Shown here: piece by piece, positions 27,172-35,490 of the stretch | Layout of the letters: every line of letters starts with the position of its first letter | How positions within the stretch are numbered: the stretch's first letter is position 1 | Assembly (NCBI GenBank): GCA_963775335.1 | Contig: CAVZIJ010000002.1 | Location: 496,001 to 560,000, forward strand | From: CAVQCX01 sp963775335 | GTDB lineage: Bacteria > Pseudomonadota > Gammaproteobacteria > Chromatiales > Chromatiaceae | Length of the DNA stretch: 64,000 bases | Direction: 5' to 3' | Notes under the pieces: generated by a model | What the model was told of the DNA's origin: nothing | The model's input: only the letters and a program-made list of their open reading frames with translations | Databases searched by the model: none | Position numbers and translations under genes: made by a program

Positions 27172-27426
27172 TTACTCGTCCATCACCTTTCCGCCCTTGG
27201 CGTCGCACTCCTGCTTGGTCATGTTGAGGAAGCCCTGGCCCTTGCAGCTGCCATGCCCCTTGCAGGCGTTGTTGGCCGTCTTGCAGTCGTTCTGCCCTTT
27301 ACAGGCGTTCACGCCATAGCAATGGACAGTCGCCGTATCGCCTGCGGCCACAGCCATCGGGGCAGCGGCGAACAAGCCGGCGGCAGCGAGAGCGAGAGCG
27401 GCACCTGCGGTCTTGGTGGGGTTCAT
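27172..27426 (-). CDS. bufA: Bufferin-family Cys-rich precursor peptide
   Basis: 84 aa. Signal peptide (residues 1-28, ending PMAVAAG) then a mature core with six cysteines at 36, 42, 48, 55, 61 and 74, arranged as repeating NACKG / SCKG units after HCYGVN. This matches small periplasmic bufferin precursors (BufA2-like as I recall the family), which are modified by the BufB/BufC pair encoded immediately downstream and bind copper. ATG 27426 has GAGGAT upstream. First gene of the minus-strand operon bufA-bufB-bufC. Confidence 0.85.
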   Translation of the reverse strand: MNPTKTAGAALALAAAGLFAAAPMAVAAGDTATVHCYGVNACKGQNDCKTANNACKGHGSCKGQGFLNMTKQECDAKGGKVMDE

Positions 27427-27864
27427 ATGTCGATCCTCATGGTGGTGGATAAGGGCAAGTCTGTTCGTCGACAGGGGCGCTCGGAGCCACCGTCCGGCGC
27501 CCCTCGTCCGTTCTGTCTCGGAGCACGGGCACATTGCCCGCGTATCAGACGAGACCGGAAGCGCCACCCCGATATTTCAGACCAAATTCCGATTCTTGAC
27601 TACGTCGCTCAACCATAGATTGGGCGGTCCAACGCCAGGTAAGACGGCGGATGCGAGTCTGCCCGGCGGGATCGCGGGGGCCTTCGGCGCCGGCCTCACT
27701 CCCGCGGCCGCCGAAACCCGCTGGCGCAACCATTGGGAGCTATACTGCCGACAAGATCGGAAGCGGCGGCAGACCGCAGTGATCCGGGTGAGGCCCCCAA
27801 TGCACCGCAGCTCGCGCTCTCGTTTTCGTCCGGGACCTCTCCATCACCCATCGCAGGAGGAGCG
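27427..27864. other. Divergent intergenic region between bufA and EAL-CZB gene
   Basis: About 440 bp. No third gene supported: the open frames here are shadows. Should contain the buf promoter (minus) and the EAL-CZB promoter (plus); lower-GC patch at 27560-27620 could host one, but I cannot assign -35/-10 boxes with confidence. Confidence 0.5.
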
Positions 27865-29064
27865 ATGAATCTTGCCTTCGACGACCTCAAGCGCGCATTG
27901 ACGGCCGGCGAGCTGATCTTTCATTACCAGCCAAAGGTCGATTTTCTCACCGGAGAGATCCGCGGGGCCGAGGCGCTGGTACGCTGGACCCACCCGGCGC
28001 GCGGACTGATATCGCCCAAGGAGTTCATGCCGGCCGCGGAGCTGCGACGCTTCGTGCCGGCGATCACAGGCACTCTGTTCCCGGCGCTGGTCGAGGACTT
28101 CCGGATCATCAAGCAGACCAAGCCCTCGACGAGCATCGCATTCAACGTCTCCGCCGAGGACCTCGACCAGCCCGCCCTGGCACACATGATCGATGAGCAG
28201 GTCCGGGCGGGCGCCTTTCTTCCGGACGAGCTCGAGATCGAGGTCACGGAAGGGGCACGGGTCTTGGACAGCCCCGCGAGCCACCGCCACATCTCCGGAC
28301 TGCTGGCGGCCGGCGTCGGCTTGGCGATGGACGATTACGGGACCGGCTTTTCCTCGCTGGAGACCCTGAACCGGCTTCCCTTCTCCGCAATCAAGCTCGA
28401 CCAGAGCTTCGTCTTCGAGATGCTCGATTCCAGCAAGAGCGCAACCCTCGTCAAGACCAGCATCGCGGCCGCCCAGATGCTGGGGATCAAGACCGTCGTG
28501 GAAGGCGTGGAGAGCGAATCGATCTACCGCTCTCTGCTCCATTCGGGCTGCACCCAGGGCCAGGGGTTCTGGATCAGTCCGCCCCTGTCGCTGCCGGAAT
28601 ACCTCGATTTCCTACGCCGGGATCGGCGTTGGCCCCGATCCCCGGTCGGTATGCTGCGCATGGCCCAAATCACCCACACCTGGCAATACAAGCTGCTCGT
28701 GGACGTCGTCTGCGCGGTGCTGCAGCAGAAGAGCGAGGACAAGATGCCGCTCGATCAGATGCACATCGACCACCACGAGTGTGCGCTCGGGCGCTGGTAT
28801 TACGGCGCAGGACAGGAGTTTCTGGGGGATCCGGATTTCGATGCGCTGCGCGAGCCCCACCGCGCCATGCACGAGACCTGCGAGCAGATCATCGAGGCCC
28901 TGCGCCATGGGCGCCGTCAGCAGGGCATCCGCTTCCTGCTGACGGCCCTGAGCCGCGACTCCATCCGGGTGGCCGGATGTCTGGAGCGCCTGGAAACGCG
29001 CATCCTGCTCGACGAGATCTGCGCCGACACGGGGGAGGACCTGGGTCGCGGGCTGTTGAGCTGA
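27865..29064 (+). CDS. EAL-domain c-di-GMP phosphodiesterase with C-terminal zinc-binding CZB domain
   Basis: 399 aa from ATG 27865 (AGGAGGAGCG upstream). EAL domain about residues 1-245 with catalytic elements intact: AEALVRW, FNVSAEDL, IEVTEGA, MDDYGTGFSSL, IKLDQSF, VVEGVES and QGQGFWIS. CZB domain about 255-380: HTWQYKLL, HHECALGRWYYGAGQ and HRAMHETCEQI give the His/Cys zinc set. Expected to lower c-di-GMP under control of zinc or of oxidants that hit the zinc-cysteine site. No membrane segment seen, so cytoplasmic. Confidence 0.9.
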   Translation: MNLAFDDLKRALTAGELIFHYQPKVDFLTGEIRGAEALVRWTHPARGLISPKEFMPAAELRRFVPAITGTLFPALVEDFRIIKQTKPSTSIAFNVSAEDLDQPALAHMIDEQVRAGAFLPDELEIEVTEGARVLDSPASHRHISGLLAAGVGLAMDDYGTGFSSLETLNRLPFSAIKLDQSFVFEMLDSSKSATLVKTSIAAAQMLGIKTVVEGVESESIYRSLLHSGCTQGQGFWISPPLSLPEYLDFLRRDRRWPRSPVGMLRMAQITHTWQYKLLVDVVCAVLQQKSEDKMPLDQMHIDHHECALGRWYYGAGQEFLGDPDFDALREPHRAMHETCEQIIEALRHGRRQQGIRFLLTALSRDSIRVAGCLERLETRILLDEICADTGEDLGRGLLS

Positions 29065-29091
29065 GCCCCGTCTGGGCCGGCACCAGTCGGG

Positions 29092-30795
29092 TCAGGCGCC
29101 GAGGAGATCTTCCAGCGGCGCGGGTACGCCCACGGCGTATCCCTGGGCGTAGTCGACACCGATCTCACGCAGCTTGTCCAGAATCGGCTCGCTCGACACC
29201 CACTCCACCACCGTCGCCACCCCGGCCGCGCGCCCCACGTGCTGGACGGCTTCCACGATGGCGCAGTCCAGCGGATCGCTGAGCAGGTTCTGGATCAGAT
29301 GGCCATCGACCTTGAGAAAGTCCACCGGCAGGGTCCTGAGATAGGCAAAGGATGCCAGGCCGCTGCCGAAGTCATCGAGAAAGAACCGGCAACCGAGGTT
29401 GCGCATGTCCTTGATGAAGCCGGCGACGCGGCCCATATTGCTGATGGCCGCAGTCTCCGTGATCTCGAAACCCGCGCACGGGGCCAGGTCGCGCAGAGCC
29501 CCCGTCTCCTCCCTCAAAAAGGCGAGGAACCTATCGTCCGACAGCGATTGACCCGACAGGTTGATGCCGAAGGTCCATCCGCGAGCCTGTTCGGCGTTGG
29601 CACGCAGCCAGCGGAAAGTCTCTTTTGCCACCCAGCGGTCCACCATGCTCATCAAGTTGTAGCGCTCGGCGGCGCCGATGAACTGCCCCGGCAGGATGAG
29701 GCTGCCGTCCTCGTCACGCATCCTCACCAACAACTCGTAGTGCCGGACGCTGTCGTCGCGTAGCGACCGGATCGGCTGCTGATACAGGCAGTAGCGCTCC
29801 TGCTCCAAGGCACGCCGCAGGCGCGAGACCCAATCCATCTCGTTGCGGCGACGGGACAGCTCCGCGTCGGAGGCACGATAGACCTGGTAGTGCCCACCCC
29901 CTCGCTGTTTGGCGAAATAGCAGGCGCTGTCCGCGGCCAGCATCAGTCGGTCGGCCCCTTGGCTGTCACGGTCGATGACCACCAACCCGACGCTTACCCC
30001 GACCGGAAAAGTCTTGCCCTCCCAGACGAAATGGAAGCGCTGTACGGCCTCGATGATCTGCGCGGCAATCCGCTTGGCCTGCTCAATACCACAACCCTGC
30101 AGCAGCAGGCCGAACTCGTCGCCGCCGAGACGCCCCAGGACGTCGGCACCGCGGATGTGCTGGCGCATCCGCTCCGCGATCTCCCGCAGCAGCCGATCGC
30201 CCGCGACGTGGCCGCAGGTGTCGTTGATGACCTTGAACTGATCGAGATCGAGATAGCCGAGCACATGCGTCGCCGCCCCTGACTCGGCCACTTTGATCAG
30301 GGCCTGCAGCCGATGCTCGAACTCGTAGCGGTTGAGAAGACCCGTCAGCGCATCGTGGCGGGCCTGGTGATGCAGCGCCGCCTCGGCCTCGCGCCGCGCA
30401 CGCCGATGCCGTGCCTCGGTCAGCTCCCGGAAGATCACCGGGGGCAGGCGCGCCAGATTGTCCTTCATCACGTAGTCGTGGGCCCCGGCGCGCATCAGCT
30501 GAACCGCCCGTTGCTCCCCGATGGTGCCCGAAACGATGACGAACGGCAGATCCAGGCCGGTATCCTTCAGGACCTCGAGCGCGCGCAGGCCGTCGAACGT
30601 GGGAAGCTTGAAGTCCGATATCACGACATCCCAGCTGTCTTGCGCCAGGCCCCGGCGCATCTCCCGCTCAGTTTCGACCCTGAGCAGGGAGGGGGCGAAT
30701 CCGCCCTTGGCGAGCGCGTGGAGCAGCAGCAGCTCGCTGTCCTGCGAGTCTTCCACCAGGAGGACCCTAAGCGGGACAGGGGGTTCCGTGCTCAC
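29092..30795 (-). CDS. Response regulator with GGDEF and EAL output domains
   Basis: 567 aa from GTG 30795, which forms a GTGA overlap with the stop of the preceding response regulator. Receiver domain about residues 8-125 (VLLVEDSQDSE, phospho-Asp in ISDFKLP, Lys in VMKDNL). GGDEF domain about 155-315 with RLGGDEFGLL, so cyclase-competent. EAL domain about 325-560 with YELLVRM, INLSGQSL, FEITETAA, LDDFGSGLASF, LKVDGHLI and YAQGY; the EGVE motif is changed to EWVS, so phosphodiesterase activity is uncertain. Last gene of the apparent tusA-dsrE2-kinase operon. Confidence 0.9.
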   Translation of the reverse strand: MSTEPPVPLRVLLVEDSQDSELLLLHALAKGGFAPSLLRVETEREMRRGLAQDSWDVVISDFKLPTFDGLRALEVLKDTGLDLPFVIVSGTIGEQRAVQLMRAGAHDYVMKDNLARLPPVIFRELTEARHRRARREAEAALHHQARHDALTGLLNRYEFEHRLQALIKVAESGAATHVLGYLDLDQFKVINDTCGHVAGDRLLREIAERMRQHIRGADVLGRLGGDEFGLLLQGCGIEQAKRIAAQIIEAVQRFHFVWEGKTFPVGVSVGLVVIDRDSQGADRLMLAADSACYFAKQRGGGHYQVYRASDAELSRRRNEMDWVSRLRRALEQERYCLYQQPIRSLRDDSVRHYELLVRMRDEDGSLILPGQFIGAAERYNLMSMVDRWVAKETFRWLRANAEQARGWTFGINLSGQSLSDDRFLAFLREETGALRDLAPCAGFEITETAAISNMGRVAGFIKDMRNLGCRFFLDDFGSGLASFAYLRTLPVDFLKVDGHLIQNLLSDPLDCAIVEAVQHVGRAAGVATVVEWVSSEPILDKLREIGVDYAQGYAVGVPAPLEDLLGA

Positions 30796-31223
30796 GCCGG
30801 AGGGGGCTCGTTGATGATCAGCCAGTAATCGCTGACCTGGCGGACCAGGGCGACGAGGTCCCGGAAGCTCGACGGCTTGCACACATAGCTGTTGGCGCCT
30901 AAATCGTAGCCAGCCGCGCGGTCCGAGGGCTCGCGCGAGGAGCTCAGAAGCACCACCGGAAGCCGGCGCGTCCGCGGTTCCCCTCGCAGCTGGCGCAGGA
31001 CTTCCAGCCCGGACAAACGGGGGAGATTGATATCCAACAACACCAGCCGGGGCAGTAGATCCGGGCCGCGATCGGCGTAGCTACCGCGGCACCACAAGTA
31101 ATCCAGAGCCTCCACCCCGTCCTGCACGGACTCTACCCGCAGGCGGGGGCTGCTCTTTCCCAGAGCGACATGCAGCAGCGCGCGATGATCGGGATCGTCT
31201 TCGACAACCAACACAGAGCTCAT
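30792..31223 (-). CDS. Single-domain response regulator (Rcp1-like)
   Basis: 143 aa, receiver domain only: acidic pair VVEDDPDH, phospho-Asp in LVLLDINLPRLSG, Thr/Ser in VVLLSSSRE and Lys in SYVCKPSSF. This is the Rcp1 type that typically partners phytochrome-like histidine kinases. Its ATG overlaps the kinase stop (ATGA) and its stop overlaps the next regulator (GTGA), suggesting a kinase to Rcp to GGDEF-EAL relay. Confidence 0.92.
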   Translation of the reverse strand: MSSVLVVEDDPDHRALLHVALGKSSPRLRVESVQDGVEALDYLWCRGSYADRGPDLLPRLVLLDINLPRLSGLEVLRQLRGEPRTRRLPVVLLSSSREPSDRAAGYDLGANSYVCKPSSFRDLVALVRQVSDYWLIINEPPPA

Positions 31224-32665
31224 GCTTCGCCCTCCGTCGAGTCCACCGCACAGACCTCGGGCACGGTCGAGAGCAACGCTCGGGCGCTCCCCCCGTGCGT
31301 CGGGAGGGAGAAATAGAAGGTCGCTCCGGCCTCGATCGCACCTTCGGCCCAGATCCGCCCTCCGTGACGGTGGATGATCCGCTGCACGGTCGCCAGCCCG
31401 ATTCCGGTGCCCGGAAACTGGCTGTCCGGATGCAGTCGCTGAAACAGCCCGAACAGCCGCGGCGCCGAGGCCATGTCGAAACCGGCGCCATCATCTCGAA
31501 CGAAGAGCACTTCGTTCCCGGCATCCCCCTTGGCGCGACCCACCTCGACACGTGCCCGCGGATGGCGCCCGGTGTACTTCCAGGCATTGCCGAGGAGGTT
31601 CTGAAGCACGCTCTCGAGCAGACGCGCGTCGCCGCGCACGCTGAGCCCCTCCGCCACCACCCAGGTAACGGGGCGATCGGGGTCCTGGGCTTGGATCTGC
31701 TCGGCGACCCGGCGGGCCAGGGCGGAGAGATCGACGGGGCCCACCTCGAGCTCCCCGCGCGATGAGCGGGAGAGCTTCAACAGACCGTCGATCAGGTCCG
31801 TCATTCGGCGGGTCGCGGCCCGGATACGCTGAAGGTAGCCACGCCCCTGTTCATCAAGCCGGTCCGCGTGGTCCTCCAACAGGATCGCGCTGAATCCCTC
31901 GATGCTGATCAGGGGCGCGCGCAGGTCATGGGAGACCGAGTACGAAAAGGACTCCAGCTCCCGGTTCGCCCCGCGCAGCTCGGCGGTACGCGTCTCGACG
32001 CGATCCTCCAGCTGTCTGACCAGCTGCTGGAGCTCGCCGAACAGGCGCGCGTTCTCGATGGCCGTGCTCACCTGATTGGCGAACAGTGTAAGCAGACTCA
32101 GGTCTCGTTCCTGAAAGCTGCCGCCTCCGCGCTTCCCCAATCCGGCCAGCCCGCCGATGATCCTGCCTTTGCCGAGCAATGGGACCAACAGGGCCGAGCG
32201 CATCCCCTCCTCCCAGGGCGTCTTGTCCGGCATCCACCACTCCCGGGACTGACCGAACAGCAGTGGGCGCTGGTGGCTCAGCACCCATCCGCACATCCCG
32301 ATGTGGATCTTGTAGCGAGCCCCGAGGATCTCCTCGGCATGCTCGCCGACCGCCGCTGCATAAGTGTAGGCGTCCCGGGTCTGCTCGATCATCGGGATCA
32401 ACAGGGTGTCGGCCTGCAGCAGCTCGCGAGCCTTCTCGGCAACCAAATTCAGCACGCGACTCAGATCGAGCTCCGAGACGATCGCCTCGCCCACGGCCCT
32501 GAGCAGATCGATCTCGCGCTCACGCTCCAGCAGTGCCTGCCCGCCGGGATCTCCCTCGCAGATCCGCCCAAGCAGCGCATTGCCTTCCTCCAAGCCCCGC
32601 AGCCGGGTGCGCAGCTCATGGACCTCCGCCTCCAGGTCGTTGTACGAAGGCTTGGCGCTGTCCAC
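31220..32665 (-). CDS. GAF-domain sensor histidine kinase
   Basis: About 481 aa from GTG 32665 (weak ribosome site; start uncertain). N-terminal coiled coil with YNDLEAEVHELRTRL, GAF domain about residues 60-215 (LDLSRVLNLVAEKARELL, GMCGWVLSHQRPLL), second coiled coil, HisKA with SYSVSHDLRAPL (phospho-His) and HATPase with NLLGNAWKYT, DDGAGFD and FPGTGIGLATVQRI. No membrane segment, so it senses a cytoplasmic ligand. No phytochrome chromophore Cys noticed. Lies 8 bp after the DsrE2-like gene. Confidence 0.9.
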   Translation of the reverse strand: MDSAKPSYNDLEAEVHELRTRLRGLEEGNALLGRICEGDPGGQALLEREREIDLLRAVGEAIVSELDLSRVLNLVAEKARELLQADTLLIPMIEQTRDAYTYAAAVGEHAEEILGARYKIHIGMCGWVLSHQRPLLFGQSREWWMPDKTPWEEGMRSALLVPLLGKGRIIGGLAGLGKRGGGSFQERDLSLLTLFANQVSTAIENARLFGELQQLVRQLEDRVETRTAELRGANRELESFSYSVSHDLRAPLISIEGFSAILLEDHADRLDEQGRGYLQRIRAATRRMTDLIDGLLKLSRSSRGELEVGPVDLSALARRVAEQIQAQDPDRPVTWVVAEGLSVRGDARLLESVLQNLLGNAWKYTGRHPRARVEVGRAKGDAGNEVLFVRDDGAGFDMASAPRLFGLFQRLHPDSQFPGTGIGLATVQRIIHRHGGRIWAEGAIEAGATFYFSLPTHGGSARALLSTVPEVCAVDSTEGEA

Positions 32666-32673
32666 GGCGGCGC

Positions 32674-33207
32674 TCAGACGATGATGTTGAACTGGGCGTT
32701 CATGGCGTCCTTCATGTACGTAGTGACCCCCTTTACCGCTATGTCCGGGATGATCAGGTCGTCCAAGCTCGACCCAAGGGCATCCACGCAGATCTGGCAC
32801 AGGGTGAATTCCACCCCCAGGTCGCGGGCGGAATGGATCAGCTCCTCGAGGGTAGCGATGTGCTTGCGCCGGAGGATGACGCCGAGCAGGCGCGGGCCCA
32901 GCCCCATCAGGTTCAGTTGCGACAGGGGCAGATAGCTCGCGCCGCCTCGATTGAGGGTCTCTACCAGGTCCTGCAGCAGGAAGTCCGTTTCCAGCCTGCG
33001 ATACTTGGACTCCTTGGCCGGGTCGTATATCGGCCGGCGAGAGAACAGGCGTCTGCGCCGCTTGAGGCAGTTGGCCCCGAACAGGGTGAACCAGACCTTC
33101 ATCTCGACACCCATGGCGGCGAATCCCGTGACGATCATGAACGCGGTCAGGGCCTTGTCCATCTCCCCGCTCACGAGCATCACCGTGCCTTTCTTCTTGT
33201 CGGTCAT
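32674..33207 (-). CDS. DsrE/DsrF-like (DsrE2-type) sulfur carrier protein
   Basis: 177 aa from ATG 33207; a TTG at 33219 overlapping the tusA stop is an alternative. Peroxiredoxin-like DsrE fold of the DrsE_2 type: GTVMLVSGEMDKALTAFM at the N-terminus, VWFTLFGANCLK, and the C-terminal FTLCQICVDALG holding a Cys pair. In sulfur oxidisers DsrE2 works with TusA and rhodanese to move sulfane sulfur from the periplasm or reserve sulfur to Dsr/Hdr enzymes. Directly after tusA, which supports this role. Confidence 0.88.
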   Translation of the reverse strand: MTDKKKGTVMLVSGEMDKALTAFMIVTGFAAMGVEMKVWFTLFGANCLKRRRRLFSRRPIYDPAKESKYRRLETDFLLQDLVETLNRGGASYLPLSQLNLMGLGPRLLGVILRRKHIATLEELIHSARDLGVEFTLCQICVDALGSSLDDLIIPDIAVKGVTTYMKDAMNAQFNIIV

Positions 33208-33215
33208 CGAGCGTG

Positions 33216-33440
33216 TCAAACCTGCAGCAGAACCCTGACCCGCCGGCCTTCGCGGGTCACCTCGACGATTCGGTGCCCGCTCTCCTCACAATAATCCCGG
33301 ACCTCGTCCTCGAAGACCGGGTCGTCTCCGATGATCAGCAGCCGCTCCCCCGCGGACATCGCCGCAGCCGCCTTGGCGAGGCGGATCAACGGAACCGGAC
33401 AAGACAGGGAGGTCACATCCAACTCGTTGGGACGGTCCAT
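33216..33440 (-). CDS. tusA: TusA-family sulfur carrier
   Basis: 74 aa. The TusA signature SLSCPVPLIRLAKA places the sulfur-carrying Cys at residue 14, and the fold ends in the usual ...GHRIVEVTREGRRVRVLLQV. In Chromatiaceae, rhd-tusA-dsrE2 form a sulfurtransferase set feeding cytoplasmic sulfur oxidation; no rhodanese gene is seen here. Start ATG 33440 has GAGGAGCCGCC upstream. Confidence 0.92.
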   Translation of the reverse strand: MDRPNELDVTSLSCPVPLIRLAKAAAAMSAGERLLIIGDDPVFEDEVRDYCEESGHRIVEVTREGRRVRVLLQV

Positions 33441-33616
33441 GGCGGCTCCTCTGAGTGGCAGATCGCATCGGCGATGCGTGAATTATGCCCCAGTGTATCG
33501 CTTCGGATACACGAATCCCGCTGTTTCCGCCCCGGGGTGGCGAGGGGCGAGCCGATCCTTGATCCACATCAAGGCGTGCCTGCCGGGCCAGGCCGGTGGG
33601 CACACAAGCGCCCGAC

Positions 33617-34744
33617 TCAGCGGTACTGGCGCAGGTACCACCACTCGAAAGCGCGCTTGACCCAATGCAGGGAACGCATGGCCGGAAGCACGATGCTGCG
33701 CCCTTCCGTACGCGCAACGAGCATGCCTCGGTCGTGGCTATCCACGATGCACGCGAGCTCCACCCTGAAAGTCTCGCGCGGCTCCTGACCCCTGAGCTCC
33801 GCTATCAGATTGGCTGCGGCCGCCTTCGCTTGCAGGTCTGCCATGTGCGCCTGCTTGGGCATCCAGTCGGGGCCGGAGAAGCTGCCAGAATCACCGGCTA
33901 CGTAGACCCGCTCGAAGCTCGCGACGCGGCAATAGCGATCGGCCTTGATCAACCCCCCTTCGGAGCGCGGCAGGTCGGTGTTGTCGAGCCAGAGATTGCC
34001 GGTCATGCCGGGCATGAACAGGATCAGATCGGCGCCGAGCTCCCCGCCCTCGGTTATCACCTTGCGCTCGGTGAAACCCTTCATCTTGTGGCCCAGATGC
34101 GTGTCGATGCCGCGGCGCGCCATCTGCTCCAGCAGCCCCTTCACCGCCTTCGCACCGAGTCGTGCTCCCGGCTGGGCGGCCGGGCTGAAGAAGACGAGCC
34201 TGAAGCGCTCGCGGCGCCCTTCCCGGCGCAGCTGCCCATCGATGCCGAACAGAAACTCGAACATCGGCCCGCCGCGCATCGCGGAGGGCTCGTTGGGGTT
34301 GCTGGCGAAGCCAACCGCAATGGTACCGCCCTGCATGGCCTTGAGGCGGTCGCGGATCCGGACCGCCGCCTCGATGCCTTCACAGGGCGTGATGGCGTGC
34401 TCGATGCCGGGAAGCTTCTTGAGGAAACGCGCCCCGGAGCCGATGATCAACCCGTCGTTGTCGATTCGCCCGCCGTCCGTGACGAGCACTCGACCGCCTG
34501 CTTCGAGCCCGGTTGCAGACCCGGCCCGGAAGTCGACGTTCATGCGCCGGAAGAACCCGCTCAGGGGGATCACCAGATCTTCGGGCTTGCGCAGTCCCGA
34601 GGGGATCCAGATCAGGCTGGGCAGGTAGATCAGCTCGGGACGCGGGGCGACCAGCGTAATCTCGAGGCCCGGATCGGCCTCCCGCAGCTTCTGCACGGCG
34701 GTGAGGCCGGCGAACCCGGCGCCGACGACGGTGACCCTGCCCAT
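33617..34744 (-). CDS. SQR-like FAD-dependent oxidoreductase lacking the paired redox cysteines
   Basis: 375 aa. N-terminal FAD motif VVGAGFAGLTAVQKL, second dinucleotide region around NDGLIIGSGARFL, and C-terminal FAD contact VYVAGDSGSF. Overall layout is that of sulfide:quinone oxidoreductases and FccB. Cysteines are at 121, 272 and 332 only; the position where SQRs carry the redox Cys near residue 156-160 reads AMRGGPMFEF (no Cys), and the C-terminal Cys partner is not evident. So classic SQR activity is doubtful; NAD(P)H dehydrogenase or persulfide-related roles are possible. Upstream of tusA on the same strand (176-bp gap). Confidence 0.8.
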   Translation of the reverse strand: MGRVTVVGAGFAGLTAVQKLREADPGLEITLVAPRPELIYLPSLIWIPSGLRKPEDLVIPLSGFFRRMNVDFRAGSATGLEAGGRVLVTDGGRIDNDGLIIGSGARFLKKLPGIEHAITPCEGIEAAVRIRDRLKAMQGGTIAVGFASNPNEPSAMRGGPMFEFLFGIDGQLRREGRRERFRLVFFSPAAQPGARLGAKAVKGLLEQMARRGIDTHLGHKMKGFTERKVITEGGELGADLILFMPGMTGNLWLDNTDLPRSEGGLIKADRYCRVASFERVYVAGDSGSFSGPDWMPKQAHMADLQAKAAAANLIAELRGQEPRETFRVELACIVDSHDRGMLVARTEGRSIVLPAMRSLHWVKRAFEWWYLRQYR

Positions 34745-34872
34745 GATCCACTCCTGGTGACTGCCCGCTCGCGCCCCGACGACTCGACCGCGCCCTCGCG
34801 TGCCTCGCCAGCGGCACAGGCCATTCTACCCCCGGGGGCACGCCCTGGCGGCGCACCGCCCGCCCTAGTAGC

Positions 34873-35490
34873 TCAGGAGCCGGCGGCGCGGAGCAGCGGC
34901 TCGAGATAAGGCCAGAGATTGTCGAGCACCCGGGGCTGACCCGCAGCGTTGGGATGTATGCCATCAGGCTGCATCAGGGCCCGATCGGTGGCCACCCCTT
35001 CGAGCAGGAAAGGCACCAGGGGCACGCCTCGTTCCTTTGCAAGCTCGTGATAGACTCGTTCGAAGCGTTCGGTGAAGGCCAGACCATAGTTGGGCGGCAG
35101 ACGCATGCCAACGAGCAGCACCCGGGCACCGGCCGCGCGCGCAAGCTCGATCATCCGGCCGAGATTGCTCTTCATCTCCTGGGGGGAGATACCCCGCAGC
35201 CCGTCGTTGCCCCCGAGCTCGATGATCAGGATACTGGGTCTGTGGCGTTTGAGCGCCTCGGGCAAGCGGGCGAGTCCGCCGCGGCTGGTGTCTCCGCTGA
35301 TACTCGCATCGACCAGCCGCTGAGGCAGCCCCTCGGCCTTCAGCCGAGCCTGGAGCAGGGCCGCCCAGGCGCGGTCGAGCGGGACCCCGTAGCCCGCGCC
35401 GAGGCTGTCACCCACCAGCAGGATCACGGGCTCGGCGGCCGCCAGCGCAGCGGCTGGCACCAACGTTATTGCCAACAGCACCCATCTCAT
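34873..35490 (-). CDS. tesA: Arylesterase / acyl-CoA thioesterase I (TesA-like SGNH hydrolase)
   Basis: Periplasmic SGNH hydrolase, about 205 aa from ATG 35490 (ATG 35496 with GGAG nine bases upstream is an equal candidate). Signal peptide MRWVLLAITLVPAAALA, block I GDSLGAGYG with the nucleophile Ser, block III GGNDGLRG, and block V DGIHPN with the Asp-His pair. Divergent from ybbA, as in E. coli, with overlapping start regions. Confidence 0.94.
   Translation of the reverse strand: MRWVLLAITLVPAAALAAAEPVILLVGDSLGAGYGVPLDRAWAALLQARLKAEGLPQRLVDASISGDTSRGGLARLPEALKRHRPSILIIELGGNDGLRGISPQEMKSNLGRMIELARAAGARVLLVGMRLPPNYGLAFTERFERVYHELAKERGVPLVPFLLEGVATDRALMQPDGIHPNAAGQPRVLDNLWPYLEPLLRAAGS

Noticed and set aside
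33617..34744. Genuine sulfide:quinone oxidoreductase (sqr)
   Set aside because: Key redox cysteine near residue 160 and its C-terminal partner are not seen, so the gene symbol was withheld.
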